Of a DNA stretch of 64,000 bases, positions 18,379 to 27,040 are shown piece after piece. A program made the translations under genes and the position numbers. How positions within the stretch are numbered: position 1 is the first letter of the stretch; the number at the start of each line of letters is the position of its first letter. Source of the stretch: Caballeronia sp. TF1N1. GTDB taxonomy: Bacteria; Pseudomonadota; Gammaproteobacteria; Burkholderiales; Burkholderiaceae. The notes under the pieces are model-generated. The model saw only the letters and a list, made by a program, of their open reading frames with translations, made no database searches and was not told where the DNA came from. The stretch covers positions 1,488,001 to 1,552,000 of the forward strand of contig NZ_CP084626.1 in assembly GCF_022878925.1 (NCBI RefSeq). Direction: 5' to 3'.

Positions 18379-18419
18379 TTGGCGCACGCGCTGGCGTCGC
18401 GACGCCCGGCGTGCGCCAA
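18379..18419. terminator. Long stem-loop between the Mth938-fold gene and arnT
   Basis: A perfect 11-bp outer stem (18379-18389 with 18409-18419) and a 5-bp inner stem (18393-18397 with 18402-18406) form a strong hairpin 58 bp past the upstream gene. Only a short T stretch follows. It likely ends or attenuates the upstream transcript before the arn promoter. Confidence 0.55.
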
Positions 18420-18420
18420 T

Positions 18421-18450
18421 TTGACGAATCCGGCCTGGCAGTGCGATACA
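18421..18450 (+). promoter_or_regulatory. Possible sigma70 promoter for arnT
   Basis: TTGACG at 18421-18426 and GATACA at 18445-18450 are 18 bp apart, directly after the stem-loop and about 175 bp before arnT. The -35 is good and the -10 weak, which would suit an activator-dependent promoter. This is inferred from pattern only. Confidence 0.35.
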
Positions 18451-18623
18451 CTCCCGCCCGGCGAACGTTGCGCCGAGCCTGAAAGGCGGTAACACGGCGT
18501 GCGCCACGGCCAGTCCGGCGCTCATGCGAGCCTGCACGCAAGCGACGGCTTCGCGCCCCGCGCGGCCGGTTGCGCCACTCATTCACAAGCGCCGCGCATG
18601 GCGGCATCGAACAGGTCGACTTC

Positions 18624-20297
18624 ATGAACGATACGCCTTCGCGGCTACCGCTCACGCGTCTCTCACTCATTCTTCTCGTCGTCGCGCTGGCCGTCATCTG
18701 GTTCGGGCCGCTCGGGCTCAGGCATCTCGTGCCGAGCGACGAGGGCCGCTACGCCGAAATGGCGCGCGAAATGTTCGTCACCGGCGACTGGATCACGCCG
18801 CGCTACAACGGCTACAAATACTTCGAGAAACCGCCGCTGCAGACCTGGGCGAACGCGCTGACCTTTGCGTGGTTCGGCGTCGGCGAATGGCAGGCGCGGT
18901 TCTATACGGCGCTTTGCGGCTTCGCGGGCGTGCTGATGGTCGGCTACACGGGCGCGCGGGTCTTCAACGCAATGACGGGCTTCGCGGCCGCCGTGATTCT
19001 CGCGACCTGCCCGTACTGGAACCTGATGGGCCACTTCAACACGCTCGACATGGGCCTGTCGTTCTGGATGGGGCTCACGCTCAGCGCGCTTTTGCTCGCG
19101 CAACGCCCAGGGCTCGCCGTGCGCGAAGTGCGGCTCTGGATGTGGCTTTGCTGGGCGGCGATGGGCGCGGCCATGCTCTCCAAGGGGCTCGTCGGCGTGA
19201 TCCTGCCGGGCGCGGTGCTGATCATCTACTCGCTCGTGGCGCGCGACTGGGCGCTCTGGAAGCGGCTTTATATCGGCAGCGGGCTGATCGTGTTCCTGAT
19301 CGTCGTCGCGCCGTGGTTCGTGCTCGTGCAGATGAAGAACCCCGAGTTCTTCAATTTCTTCTTCATCGTGCAGCAGTTCAAGCGCTATCTGACGCCCGAG
19401 CAGAACCGTCCCGGACCGTTCTATTACTTCGTGCCGGTGCTCATCGTCGGCTTTCTGCCGTGGCTGTCGATCGCGTTCCAGAGCGTGCGCCACGGTCTCA
19501 AGACGCCGCGCCAGCCCAACGGATTCGCGCCCGTGACCATGCTGCTCGTCTGGTCCGCGTTCATTTTTCTGTTCTTCAGCGCCTCGCATTCGAAGCTGCT
19601 GTCCTATGTCTTGCCGGTTGCACCGGCGCTCGCGCTCGTCTTCGGGCTTTATCTGCCGTCGCTGACGAAGCCGCGTTATCGCATGCATCTGATCGGCTAT
19701 GCGGTGTTCCTGATCGCCGCGGCGTTCGGCGCGATCTTCATCGGCCGGGCGGGCAGCGCGAATACGCCTAATGCGCTGTATCGCGCGTTCCAGATATGGG
19801 TTTATGCGGGACTGGCGGTGGCGTTCGTCGTGACGCTCGCGGCGCTCTGGCTCAATCGCCGGAACGTGCTTGCGGGCGCGGCAGGACTGGGCGCGGCGTG
19901 GCTGCTGCTCGGCACCATCGCGGGAACGGGCCACGACGTTTTCGGCACCGACAGCTCGGGCGTCAAGCTCGTGCCAGCCGTGAAAGCCGCGATGGCGAAA
20001 CTCCCGCCCGGCACGCCCTTTTACTCGATCGCCAAGCTCGATCACACCATGCCGTTCTATCTCGATCAGCCGATGATCATGGTGCAGGAAGCCGACGAAC
20101 TCACCTTCGGCGTGCAGACGGAGCCGCGGAAGTGGGTGCCGAGCATCGACCAATGGGTCAAGCTTTGGGACTCGCAACCGTATGCGCTCGCGCTGATGCC
20201 GCCTGGCCGCTACGACGACCTCGCCGCCCGCCGTGTGCCGATGCAGGTCATCGCCCGCGACGCGCGCCGTGTGATCGTCGAGAAACCGCAACCGTGA
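18624..20297 (+). CDS. arnT: Lipid A 4-amino-4-deoxy-L-arabinose transferase (GT83/GT39-like)
   Basis: The integral-membrane GT-C transferase of 557 residues would move Ara4N from undecaprenyl phosphate to lipid A on the periplasmic face, lowering negative charge and giving polymyxin resistance. The first periplasmic loop carries the acidic motif PSDEGRYAEMAREM, typical of this class, followed by about a dozen membrane spans and a soluble C-terminal region (about 460-557). The ATG at 18624 is preferred over an upstream TTG at 18570 because it directly precedes the first membrane segment and has AGGTCG upstream. Assignment to ArnT rests on its place at the head of the arn genes. Confidence 0.82.
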   Translation: MNDTPSRLPLTRLSLILLVVALAVIWFGPLGLRHLVPSDEGRYAEMAREMFVTGDWITPRYNGYKYFEKPPLQTWANALTFAWFGVGEWQARFYTALCGFAGVLMVGYTGARVFNAMTGFAAAVILATCPYWNLMGHFNTLDMGLSFWMGLTLSALLLAQRPGLAVREVRLWMWLCWAAMGAAMLSKGLVGVILPGAVLIIYSLVARDWALWKRLYIGSGLIVFLIVVAPWFVLVQMKNPEFFNFFFIVQQFKRYLTPEQNRPGPFYYFVPVLIVGFLPWLSIAFQSVRHGLKTPRQPNGFAPVTMLLVWSAFIFLFFSASHSKLLSYVLPVAPALALVFGLYLPSLTKPRYRMHLIGYAVFLIAAAFGAIFIGRAGSANTPNALYRAFQIWVYAGLAVAFVVTLAALWLNRRNVLAGAAGLGAAWLLLGTIAGTGHDVFGTDSSGVKLVPAVKAAMAKLPPGTPFYSIAKLDHTMPFYLDQPMIMVQEADELTFGVQTEPRKWVPSIDQWVKLWDSQPYALALMPPGRYDDLAARRVPMQVIARDARRVIVEKPQP

Positions 20298-20475
20298 TGG
20301 CGCACTCTGCCACCTCGCGCGGCACCACGTCTGACACAGTGCGTGCCACGCGCGCAAGCGGATTGCACGACCGTTCGGCCAACCCCGTTGTGGCGGCCCG
20401 GCTTTTTCCTTATCGTGTGAGACCAGCAAGACCGTCGGCACGATCAACCAGGCGCCAACCCGCGACTAATCCGCA

Positions 20476-20847
20476 ATGAATCCGATTTCCTTCGCTTGTA
20501 TCCTCATCGGCGTATTGTTGAACGCGTGCGCGCAGTTGCTGCTGAAGGCGGGCGTCAACGCCGTCGGGCACTTCGAACTCACGGCAAGCAACATTCTGCC
20601 AGTCGGTTTCAGGATCGCGACGCAATGGCCGATCATCGGCGGCCTTGCCTGCTATGTGCTGAGCGTGGGCGTGTGGATCGTCGGCCTTTCGCGCGTGGAT
20701 GTGTCGATCGCCTATCCGATGCTCTCGCTCGGCTATGTCGTCAACGCCTTCGCGGCGTGGTATTTGTTCGGCGAGGTGCTGTCGCTGCAGCGGCTGATCG
20801 GCATCGGCATCATTCTGCTCGGCGTGGTCGTGCTGGCGCGCGGTTAG
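20476..20847 (+). CDS. arnE: SMR/EamA-type small membrane protein, ArnE-like flippase subunit
   Basis: This 123-residue protein has four membrane segments (starting ISFACILIGVLLNACAQLLLKAG) and the small multidrug resistance fold. In E. coli, ArnE and ArnF form a heterodimer that flips undecaprenyl-phosphate-Ara4N across the inner membrane. Only one such gene is present here, so it may act as a homodimer or pair with a subunit encoded elsewhere. It sits between arnT and arnB, with 178 bp and 75 bp gaps. The ArnE label comes from context more than from specific residues. Confidence 0.75.
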   Translation: MNPISFACILIGVLLNACAQLLLKAGVNAVGHFELTASNILPVGFRIATQWPIIGGLACYVLSVGVWIVGLSRVDVSIAYPMLSLGYVVNAFAAWYLFGEVLSLQRLIGIGIILLGVVVLARG

Positions 20848-20922
20848 GCGCCGCGACCGGCGTTGAATTCACTCGTGCCGCCAATACATCAGATCAACTC
20901 CATTTTCTTAAGCAAATAGTCC

Positions 20923-22083
20923 ATGACTCAGACATCGCGGCCGTTCCTGCCCTTCGTCAAGCCCGACATCGATGAAGAAACCATTCAGGGCGTCGCCGAA
21001 GTGCTGCGTTCCGGCTGGATTACGACGGGCCCGCAGAACCAGCAGTTCGAGGCGGAATTGTCGGCGTTCGTCGGCGGCAGGCCGGTGCGCGCGTTCAACT
21101 CGGGCACCTGCACGATGGAAATCGGCCTGCGAATTGCGGGCGTCGGCGCGGGCGACGAAGTCATCACGACGGCGATGACTTGGGTATCGACGGCGAACGT
21201 CATCATCGAAGTCGGCGCGACGCCGGTTCTGGTCGATATCGACCCGGGCACGCGCAACATGGACCTGAACTTGCTGGAACGCGCCATCACGCCGCGCACG
21301 AAAGCGATCATGCCGGTGTTTCTGGGCGGCCTGCCGGTGGATATGGACCGGCTTTACGCCATCACGCGCGCCCACAAGCTGCGCGTGATCGAAGACGCGG
21401 CGCAGGCGTTCGGTTCGAGCTGGCACGGCAAGCGCATCGGTGCGTTCGGCGATCTCGTTTCGTTCAGCTTTCACGCGAACAAGAACGTGACGTCGATCGA
21501 AGGCGGCGCGCTCGTCTTGAACGACGAGGACGAAGCCGAACTCGCGCGGAAGTATCGCCTGCAGGGCATCACGCGCACGGGTTTCGACGGCATGGACTGC
21601 GACGTGCTCGGCGGCAAGTACAACCTGACGGATGTGGCGGCGCGCGTGGGTCTCGGGTCGCTGCGCAAGGTGGAAAGCATCACGCAACGGCGGCGCGAAC
21701 TGGCGCAGCTTTACTTCGATGCCTTCGACGGCGGCGCGGCCGTGAAACTCGGTCTAGGCTTGCCGCCGCGCAACTTTACGGACAGTAACTGGCACATGTT
21801 TCAGGTCACGCTGCCGCTCGATCAACTGAATCTCACGCGCGCGCAGTTCATGGGCGAGCTGAAGGAGCGCGGCATCGGCACGGGCGTGCACTATCCGGCC
21901 CTGCATCTGTTCACGCTGTATCGCGAGCGCGGCTTCAAGGAAGGCATGTTCCCGCACGCGGAGCACTTCGGCGCATCCACCGTGACGCTGCCGCTTTTCC
22001 CGCAAATGAGCGCGGAGGACATCGCGCACGTGGTCACTTCCATCGACGAGATCTGTGCGCAGCACGCCAGACTGCATGCCTAA
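20923..22083 (+). CDS. arnB: UDP-4-amino-4-deoxy-L-arabinose aminotransferase
   Basis: The 386-residue PLP enzyme of the DegT/DnrJ/EryC1 family transfers an amino group from glutamate to the UDP-4-keto-arabinose made by the decarboxylase. The PLP lysine K187 is in SFSFHANKNVTSIEGGAL, and VIEDAAQAFGSSWHGK carries the PLP-contacting aspartate. RSGWITTGP near residue 30 is the usual substrate-site stretch. Length matches E. coli ArnB (about 380). It is followed closely by arnC. Confidence 0.93.
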   Translation: MTQTSRPFLPFVKPDIDEETIQGVAEVLRSGWITTGPQNQQFEAELSAFVGGRPVRAFNSGTCTMEIGLRIAGVGAGDEVITTAMTWVSTANVIIEVGATPVLVDIDPGTRNMDLNLLERAITPRTKAIMPVFLGGLPVDMDRLYAITRAHKLRVIEDAAQAFGSSWHGKRIGAFGDLVSFSFHANKNVTSIEGGALVLNDEDEAELARKYRLQGITRTGFDGMDCDVLGGKYNLTDVAARVGLGSLRKVESITQRRRELAQLYFDAFDGGAAVKLGLGLPPRNFTDSNWHMFQVTLPLDQLNLTRAQFMGELKERGIGTGVHYPALHLFTLYRERGFKEGMFPHAEHFGASTVTLPLFPQMSAEDIAHVVTSIDEICAQHARLHA

Positions 22084-22102
22084 CAAGGACACCCAGCGCA
22101 AC

Positions 22103-23137
22103 ATGAGTCATACGGATTTCGCGGCGACGGCACCCGAGGTAACGGTCGTCATTCCGGTCTACAACGAGGAAGCCGGCCTCGCCGCCCTCTTTGAGCGCCT
22201 TTATCCGGCGCTCGATGCGCTCGACGCATCGTACGAGGTGATCTTCATCAACGACGGCAGCCGCGACAAGTCGGCCGCGCTGCTCGCGCAGCAGTTCCAC
22301 GTGCGTCCGGACACCACGCGCGTGATCCTGCTCAACGGCAACTATGGTCAGCACATGGCGATTCTCGCGGGCTTCGAGCAATCGCGCGGCGAGATCGTCG
22401 TCACGCTCGACGCCGACTTGCAGAATCCGCCCGAGGAAATCGCCAAGCTCGTCGAAAAGATGCGTGAAGGCTACGATTACGTCGGCACCATTCGCGAACA
22501 ACGGCAGGACAGCCTGTGGCGCAAGAAGGCATCGCTTGCCATGAACCGTCTGCGCGAGCGCATCACCAAGATTCGCATGACGGATCAGGGCTGCATGTTG
22601 CGCGCGTACAGCCGGCATATCATCGACACGATCAACCGCTGCGGCGAAATCAACACGTTCATTCCGGCGCTTGCCTACACCTTCGCGCAGAACCCGATCG
22701 AAGTGGGCGTGGCGCACGAAGAGCGCTTCGCGGGCGAATCCAAGTACTCGCTTTATAGCCTCATCCGGCTGAACTTCGACCTCGTGACGGGCTTTTCGGT
22801 CGTGCCGTTGCAATGGCTGTCGTTCATCGGCGTGATCCTTTCGGTCGGATCGGCGGGCCTGTTCCTGCTGCTGTTGATTCGCCGCTTCATGTTCGGCGCG
22901 GAAGTTCAGGGCGTGTTCACGCTATTCGCCATCACGTTTTTCATGCTCGGCGTGATCATCTTCGCGCTCGGCCTGCTTGGCGAATATATCGGCCGGATTT
23001 ATCAGCAAGTGCGTGCGCGTCCGCGCTATCTCGTGCAGACCATCCTCGAGCAGCGCGACGGCCTGCCCACGGCCAGCCAGCCGCGCCAGCAAGTGATCCA
23101 TCTGGCGGTCGCCGATCGCGAGGACGAAGGCCGATGA
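22103..23137 (+). CDS. arnC: Undecaprenyl-phosphate 4-deoxy-4-formamido-L-arabinose transferase
   Basis: This GT2 enzyme attaches formylated Ara4N to undecaprenyl phosphate at the inner membrane. N-terminal GT-A motifs are VVIPVYNEE, FINDGSRD and LDADLQNPPEEI (the metal-binding DxD-like site). Two C-terminal membrane spans (about residues 235-300) are separated by a short loop. The 22103 ATG gives 344 residues, close to E. coli ArnC (322). An ATG at 22076 overlapping the arnB stop is an alternative. The stop overlaps the next start as ATGA, indicating coupling. Confidence 0.92.
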   Translation: MSHTDFAATAPEVTVVIPVYNEEAGLAALFERLYPALDALDASYEVIFINDGSRDKSAALLAQQFHVRPDTTRVILLNGNYGQHMAILAGFEQSRGEIVVTLDADLQNPPEEIAKLVEKMREGYDYVGTIREQRQDSLWRKKASLAMNRLRERITKIRMTDQGCMLRAYSRHIIDTINRCGEINTFIPALAYTFAQNPIEVGVAHEERFAGESKYSLYSLIRLNFDLVTGFSVVPLQWLSFIGVILSVGSAGLFLLLLIRRFMFGAEVQGVFTLFAITFFMLGVIIFALGLLGEYIGRIYQQVRARPRYLVQTILEQRDGLPTASQPRQQVIHLAVADREDEGR

Positions 23138-24120
23138 AGCCGCGCGCCGTCGTATTCGCTTATCACAATGTCGGCGTGCGCTGCCTGCAGGTGCTGCTCG
23201 CGCGCGGCGTCGACGTGCGGCTCGTCGTGACGCACGAGGACAGCGCAAGCGAGAACATCTGGTTCGGCAGCGTGGCGCAGGTCGCGGCGGATCATGGCAT
23301 CGACGTGATCACGCCCGCCGATCCCAAAGCGCCCGACGTGCACGGCGCAGTCGCCCACGCCGCGCCGGATTTCATCTTCTCGTTCTACTACCGGCACATG
23401 CTGCCCGTGACGCTGCTCGCGTTGGCCAGGCGCGGCGCGTACAACATGCACGGCTCGCTGTTGCCGAAATATCGCGGCCGCGTGCCGACCAACTGGGCGG
23501 TGCTCAACGGCGAAACAGAAAGTGGCGCGACGCTGCACGAAATGGCCGAAAAGCCCGACGCCGGCGCGATCCTCGCGCAGACGTCCGTGCCTATCCTGCC
23601 GGATGACACCGCTGCTCAGGTCTTCGACAAGACCGTGGTCGCCGCCGAGCAAACGCTCTGGCGCGTACTGCCCGCCCTGCTTGCCGGCGAAGCGCCGCGT
23701 CTGCCGAACGATCTCGCCGCCGGCAGCTACTACGGCGGGCGCAAACCGGAAGATGGCCGCATCGACTGGAAGGCGAACGCGCAACGCGTCTACAACCTGA
23801 TTCGCGCGGTGGCGCCGCCCTATCCCGGCGCGTTCACGGACATGGGCGGCGAGCGCTTCATCGTCGCGCGGGCGCGGCTCGTTCCTGAAACCGGTGCGCC
23901 CGGCGTTACGCGCGAGCGGCTCGCCGCGCTCAGGGATTTGCCCTGCGGCCTGACGCTGGCGGATAATGCGCTGTTTGGCGTCTGCGGCGATGGCCGCGTC
24001 GTCGCCGTGCACGAGTTGCGTCATCGGCCATTGAATGCCGAAGCGCAGCCCGTGGGCGAGGAGCGCACCGTCGAACCCGCCGAATTCGACCGAATCATTC
24101 AATCCTCTCGTCATTCATGA
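23134..24120 (+). CDS. arnA: UDP-Ara4N formyltransferase (stand-alone ArnA N-terminal domain)
   Basis: The 328-residue product N-formylates UDP-Ara4N with 10-formyl-tetrahydrofolate, equivalent to the N-terminal half of E. coli ArnA. The formyltransferase triad is visible: N104 and H106 in YNMHGSLLPKYRGRVPTNW and D142 in EKPDAGAI. Start and stop overlap arnC and the decarboxylase gene by 4 bp each (ATGA), so this is an evolved two-gene arrangement and not a frameshifted arnA. It would act with the next gene product on the same sugar nucleotide. Confidence 0.9.
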   Translation: MKPRAVVFAYHNVGVRCLQVLLARGVDVRLVVTHEDSASENIWFGSVAQVAADHGIDVITPADPKAPDVHGAVAHAAPDFIFSFYYRHMLPVTLLALARRGAYNMHGSLLPKYRGRVPTNWAVLNGETESGATLHEMAEKPDAGAILAQTSVPILPDDTAAQVFDKTVVAAEQTLWRVLPALLAGEAPRLPNDLAAGSYYGGRKPEDGRIDWKANAQRVYNLIRAVAPPYPGAFTDMGGERFIVARARLVPETGAPGVTRERLAALRDLPCGLTLADNALFGVCGDGRVVAVHELRHRPLNAEAQPVGEERTVEPAEFDRIIQSSRHS

Positions 24121-25163
24121 AAAAAGTTCTCATCCTGGGTGTCAATGGCTTCATCGGCCATCACCTTTCCAAGCGCATCCTCGAAACGACCGACTGGGAA
24201 GTCTTCGGGATGGACATGCAAACCGATCGCCTGGGCGACCTCGCGAATCACGAGCGGATGCATTTCTTCGAAGGCGACATCACCATCAACAAGGAGTGGG
24301 TCGAGTATCACGTCAAGAAGTGCGACGTGATTCTGCCGCTCGTCGCCATTGCCACGCCCGCGACCTACGTGAAGCAGCCGCTGCGCGTGTTCGAACTGGA
24401 CTTCGAGGCCAACCTGCCAATCGTGCGGTCGGCGGTCAAGTACGGCAAGCACCTCGTGTTTCCGTCGACCTCCGAGGTGTACGGCATGTGCGCCGACGAG
24501 CAGTTCGATCCGGAGAACTCCACGCTCTCCTACGGCCCCATCAACAAGCCGCGCTGGATCTACGCCTGCTCGAAGCAGTTGATGGACCGCGTGATCTGGG
24601 GTTACGGCATGGAAGGCCTCAACTTCACGCTGTTCCGCCCGTTCAACTGGATCGGCCCGGGCCTCGACTCCATCTACACCGCGAAGGAAGGTTCGTCGCG
24701 CGTGGTCACGCAGTTCCTGGGACACATCGTGCGCGGCGAGAACATCAGCCTCGTCGATGGCGGCGCGCAAAAGCGTGCGTTCACGGATATCGACGACGGC
24801 ATCGGCGCGCTGATGAAGATCATCGAGAACAAGGACGGCATGGCGTCGGGCAAGATCTACAACATCGGCAATCCGGTCAACAACTTCTCGGTGCGCGAAC
24901 TCGCGCACAAGATGCTCGCGCTCGCCGCCGAGTATCCCGAGTACGCGGAGACCGCGAAGAAGGTGCAACTCGTCGAGACTTCGTCGGGCGCGTACTACGG
25001 CGCGGGCTATCAGGACGTGCAGAACCGCGTGCCGAAGATCGACAACACCATGCAGGAACTGGACTGGAAGCCGGAAGCGAGCATGGACGACGCGCTGCGC
25101 AAGATTTTCGAAGCGTATCGCACGCTCGTCGGCGAAGCTCGCGCGCTCGTCGAGCAGTCTTAA
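24117..25163 (+). CDS. UDP-glucuronate oxidative decarboxylase (stand-alone ArnA C-terminal domain)
   Basis: This 348-residue extended SDR oxidises and decarboxylates UDP-glucuronic acid to UDP-4-keto-arabinose, equivalent to the C-terminal half of ArnA. The NAD-binding motif GVNGFIG is at residues 8-14. The catalytic Ser/Glu pair is in PSTSEVYG (S119, E120), and Y149-x3-K153 is in YACSKQLMD. The arginine near the C-terminus in DVQNRVPKI matches the catalytic Arg region of ArnA. It is coupled by a 4-bp overlap to the formyltransferase gene and followed by arnD after 10 bp. Confidence 0.9.
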   Translation: MKKVLILGVNGFIGHHLSKRILETTDWEVFGMDMQTDRLGDLANHERMHFFEGDITINKEWVEYHVKKCDVILPLVAIATPATYVKQPLRVFELDFEANLPIVRSAVKYGKHLVFPSTSEVYGMCADEQFDPENSTLSYGPINKPRWIYACSKQLMDRVIWGYGMEGLNFTLFRPFNWIGPGLDSIYTAKEGSSRVVTQFLGHIVRGENISLVDGGAQKRAFTDIDDGIGALMKIIENKDGMASGKIYNIGNPVNNFSVRELAHKMLALAAEYPEYAETAKKVQLVETSSGAYYGAGYQDVQNRVPKIDNTMQELDWKPEASMDDALRKIFEAYRTLVGEARALVEQS

Positions 25164-25173
25164 GGAACGGCGC

Positions 25174-26070
25174 GTGGCCCGTATCGTTCTCAAGATCGAC
25201 GTCGACACCCTGCGCGGCACGCGCGAAGGCGTGCCCAATCTCGGCAGATTGCTCGACAAATACAGCGCCCGCGCGACGTTTCTGTTCAGCCTTGGGCCGG
25301 ATCACACCGGCTGGGCGCTGCGCCGCGTGTTCCGGCCGGGCTTTCTCAAGAAGGTGTCGCGCACGTCTGTTGTCGAGCATTACGGTGTGAAGACGCTGAT
25401 GTACGGCGTACTGCTGCCAGGGCCGGATATCGGCCGCGAGGCGAAGGCCGAAATGCGCGCCATCCACGAAGCCGGGTTCGAATGCGGCATCCATACCTGG
25501 GATCACGTCTACTGGCAGGACAACGTGCGCGCGCGCGATCAGGCGTGGACCGTGTCGCAGATGCAGCAAAGCCATGCGCGCTTCATCGAGATTTTCGGCG
25601 CGCCGCCCGTCACGCATGGCGCGGCGGGCTGGCAGATGAACGGCTTCGCGTTCGAACAGATCGACGCCTGGGGCATGCGCTACGCATCCGACGGGCGCGG
25701 CCATACGCCGTATATTCCAGTGCTCAATGGCCGCACGCTCGATCACATTCAGATGCCGACCACCCTGCCGACCCTCGATGAGATCCTCGGCGTCGATGGT
25801 GTCGACACGACCAACGTGGCCGCGCATCTCCTGCGCCACACGCAGAACAATCCGCGCGACCAGGTTTTCACGCTGCACGCCGAACTCGAAGGCCAGAAGC
25901 TCGCGCCGGTGTTCGAGCAACTGCTGGCGGGCTGGCGCGCGCAGGGACACAGCTTCGCCACGATGGGCGACTATCATGCGACGCTGGACCGCGCTTCCCT
26001 GCCCACGTACCCTGTTACGTGGGGCGAGATCCCTGGCCGCGCCGGCGAGTTGATCGTTCAGCCGGGCTGA
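25174..26070 (+). CDS. arnD: 4-deoxy-4-formamido-Ara-undecaprenyl phosphate deformylase
   Basis: The 298-residue polysaccharide-deacetylase-fold enzyme removes the formyl group from the lipid-linked sugar before flipping. Metal and catalytic motifs are KIDVDT near the N-terminus and GIHTWDHVYWQD (His-x-x-x-Asp-His type). It starts at GTG 25174, with AAGGAA 7 nt upstream formed right after the previous stop. Length matches E. coli ArnD (296). It is the last gene of the Ara4N set on this strand. Confidence 0.9.
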   Translation: MARIVLKIDVDTLRGTREGVPNLGRLLDKYSARATFLFSLGPDHTGWALRRVFRPGFLKKVSRTSVVEHYGVKTLMYGVLLPGPDIGREAKAEMRAIHEAGFECGIHTWDHVYWQDNVRARDQAWTVSQMQQSHARFIEIFGAPPVTHGAAGWQMNGFAFEQIDAWGMRYASDGRGHTPYIPVLNGRTLDHIQMPTTLPTLDEILGVDGVDTTNVAAHLLRHTQNNPRDQVFTLHAELEGQKLAPVFEQLLAGWRAQGHSFATMGDYHATLDRASLPTYPVTWGEIPGRAGELIVQPG

Positions 26071-26165
26071 TCCGCTTCTGCTTGCTAGTCCCTCTGCTTC
26101 AAATAAACAACATCTGGCCAAGGTTGGGCTACGCGCCCGACCCTGGCCGACAAAGGAGAAACTTC

Positions 26166-26627
26166 GTGTCAGTCGCAGTCGATCAGCCCGTTCCCGACTT
26201 CACCGCACCCGCCACCGGCGGCGAGTTCACGCTCTCGAACCTGCGCGGCAAGAAAGTCGTGCTGTTCTTTTATCCCAAGGACAACACGCCCGGCTGCACG
26301 ACGGAAAGCCTGCAATTTCGCGACCACTACGATCAATTCCAGGCCGCTGGCGCGGAAGTGGTTGGCATCTCGCGCGACAGCGTGAGATCGCACGACAACT
26401 TCAAGGCCAAACTCGAGCTGCCGTACACGCTGGTATCGGACGCCGACGAAGCCATCTGCTCGCTTTTCGATGTCATCAAAATGAAGAAGATGTATGGCAA
26501 GGAAGTGCGCGGCGTCGAGCGTTCCACGTTTCTGCTGGATGCAAAAGGCGTGCTGCGCCGCGAGTTTCGAGGCATCAAGGTGCCGGGGCACGTCGAGGCC
26601 ATCGTCGAGGCTGTACAAGCAATTTGA
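26166..26627 (+). CDS. bcp: Thioredoxin-dependent peroxiredoxin, Bcp/PrxQ family
   Basis: The 153-residue thiol peroxidase reduces peroxides using the peroxidatic cysteine C44 in DNTPGCTTE. The PrxQ partner cysteine that usually lies five residues later is absent (Ser-Leu-Gln follows); a second cysteine occurs at C98 (AICSLFD). It may therefore work as a one-Cys type or use a more distant resolving Cys. The start is GTG 26166 with a strong AAGGAG about 9 nt upstream. Earlier in-frame starts would lack a ribosome site. It follows arnD by 95 bp. Confidence 0.9.
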   Translation: MSVAVDQPVPDFTAPATGGEFTLSNLRGKKVVLFFYPKDNTPGCTTESLQFRDHYDQFQAAGAEVVGISRDSVRSHDNFKAKLELPYTLVSDADEAICSLFDVIKMKKMYGKEVRGVERSTFLLDAKGVLRREFRGIKVPGHVEAIVEAVQAI

Positions 26628-26640
26628 GGCGCGCTATATT
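26612..26640 (+). promoter_or_regulatory. Possible sigma70 promoter at the bcp 3' end
   Basis: TGTACA at 26612-26617 and TATATT at 26635-26640 are separated by exactly 17 bp, overlapping the last codons of bcp. Initiation would fall near 26647, just before the structured segment described next. Confidence 0.45.
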
Positions 26641-26647
26641 GGTCCGC

Positions 26648-26812
26648 AATGAGCGCCTGTCCACCCCATGACCTTCTACCGAGCGAAAGCTGCCGTACGC
26701 CTTTAGGCGCAATCGGCAGGAGCCCGGGCTATGCGAGGCATCTACGGCGGTACAGCGCACCAGACTCGAAGTCAGCCGCTGGTTCCGGTAGTCGGGACGG
26801 CGGCTTTTTTAT
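26648..26812 (+). ncRNA. Candidate small RNA between bcp and phoH
   Basis: This about 165-nt segment has no credible reading frame, a plausible promoter immediately upstream and a terminator-like 3' end with a six-T run (26805-26810). Its 5' end (26652-26662) can pair with its 3' end (26795-26805), forming a closing stem with two single-base bulges. Inside is a hairpin of 5 bp plus 4 bp (26691-26695 with 26714-26718, 26698-26701 with 26706-26709). The 3' arm can alternatively pair with 26774-26779 as a terminator. The closed-ended layout resembles 6S RNA, but conserved 6S blocks could not be matched from memory. The next 228 bases to phoH look like leader only. Confidence 0.5.
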
Positions 26813-27040
26813 TGGCGTCGCGCGAATGCCACAGTCGGCCACGAGGTTTTCCAGACCTTCGCACGACACCAGTGGACGCACACTCAAGGAGCAGATCGAA
26901 ACTTAGGCGAACCGGCGTTTTCGACAAACGAAGCGCGCCGCCGGACGCAGACTGCGAACCACGATTCGCTGCGAGGGCGAACGAGCAGAATGCGACAGGC
27001 GGCGCGCAATATACGACCCGATTCCTTTCGAGGGAACACC

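Noticed and set aside
23134..25163. Frameshifted bifunctional arnA
   Set aside because: Both halves are full length, with their own starts and a clean ATGA overlap, as in a natural split gene.
26648..26812. Direct assignment of the bcp-phoH RNA as 6S RNA
   Set aside because: The closed-stem layout fits, but the characteristic conserved segments could not be matched by eye; a covariance search is needed.
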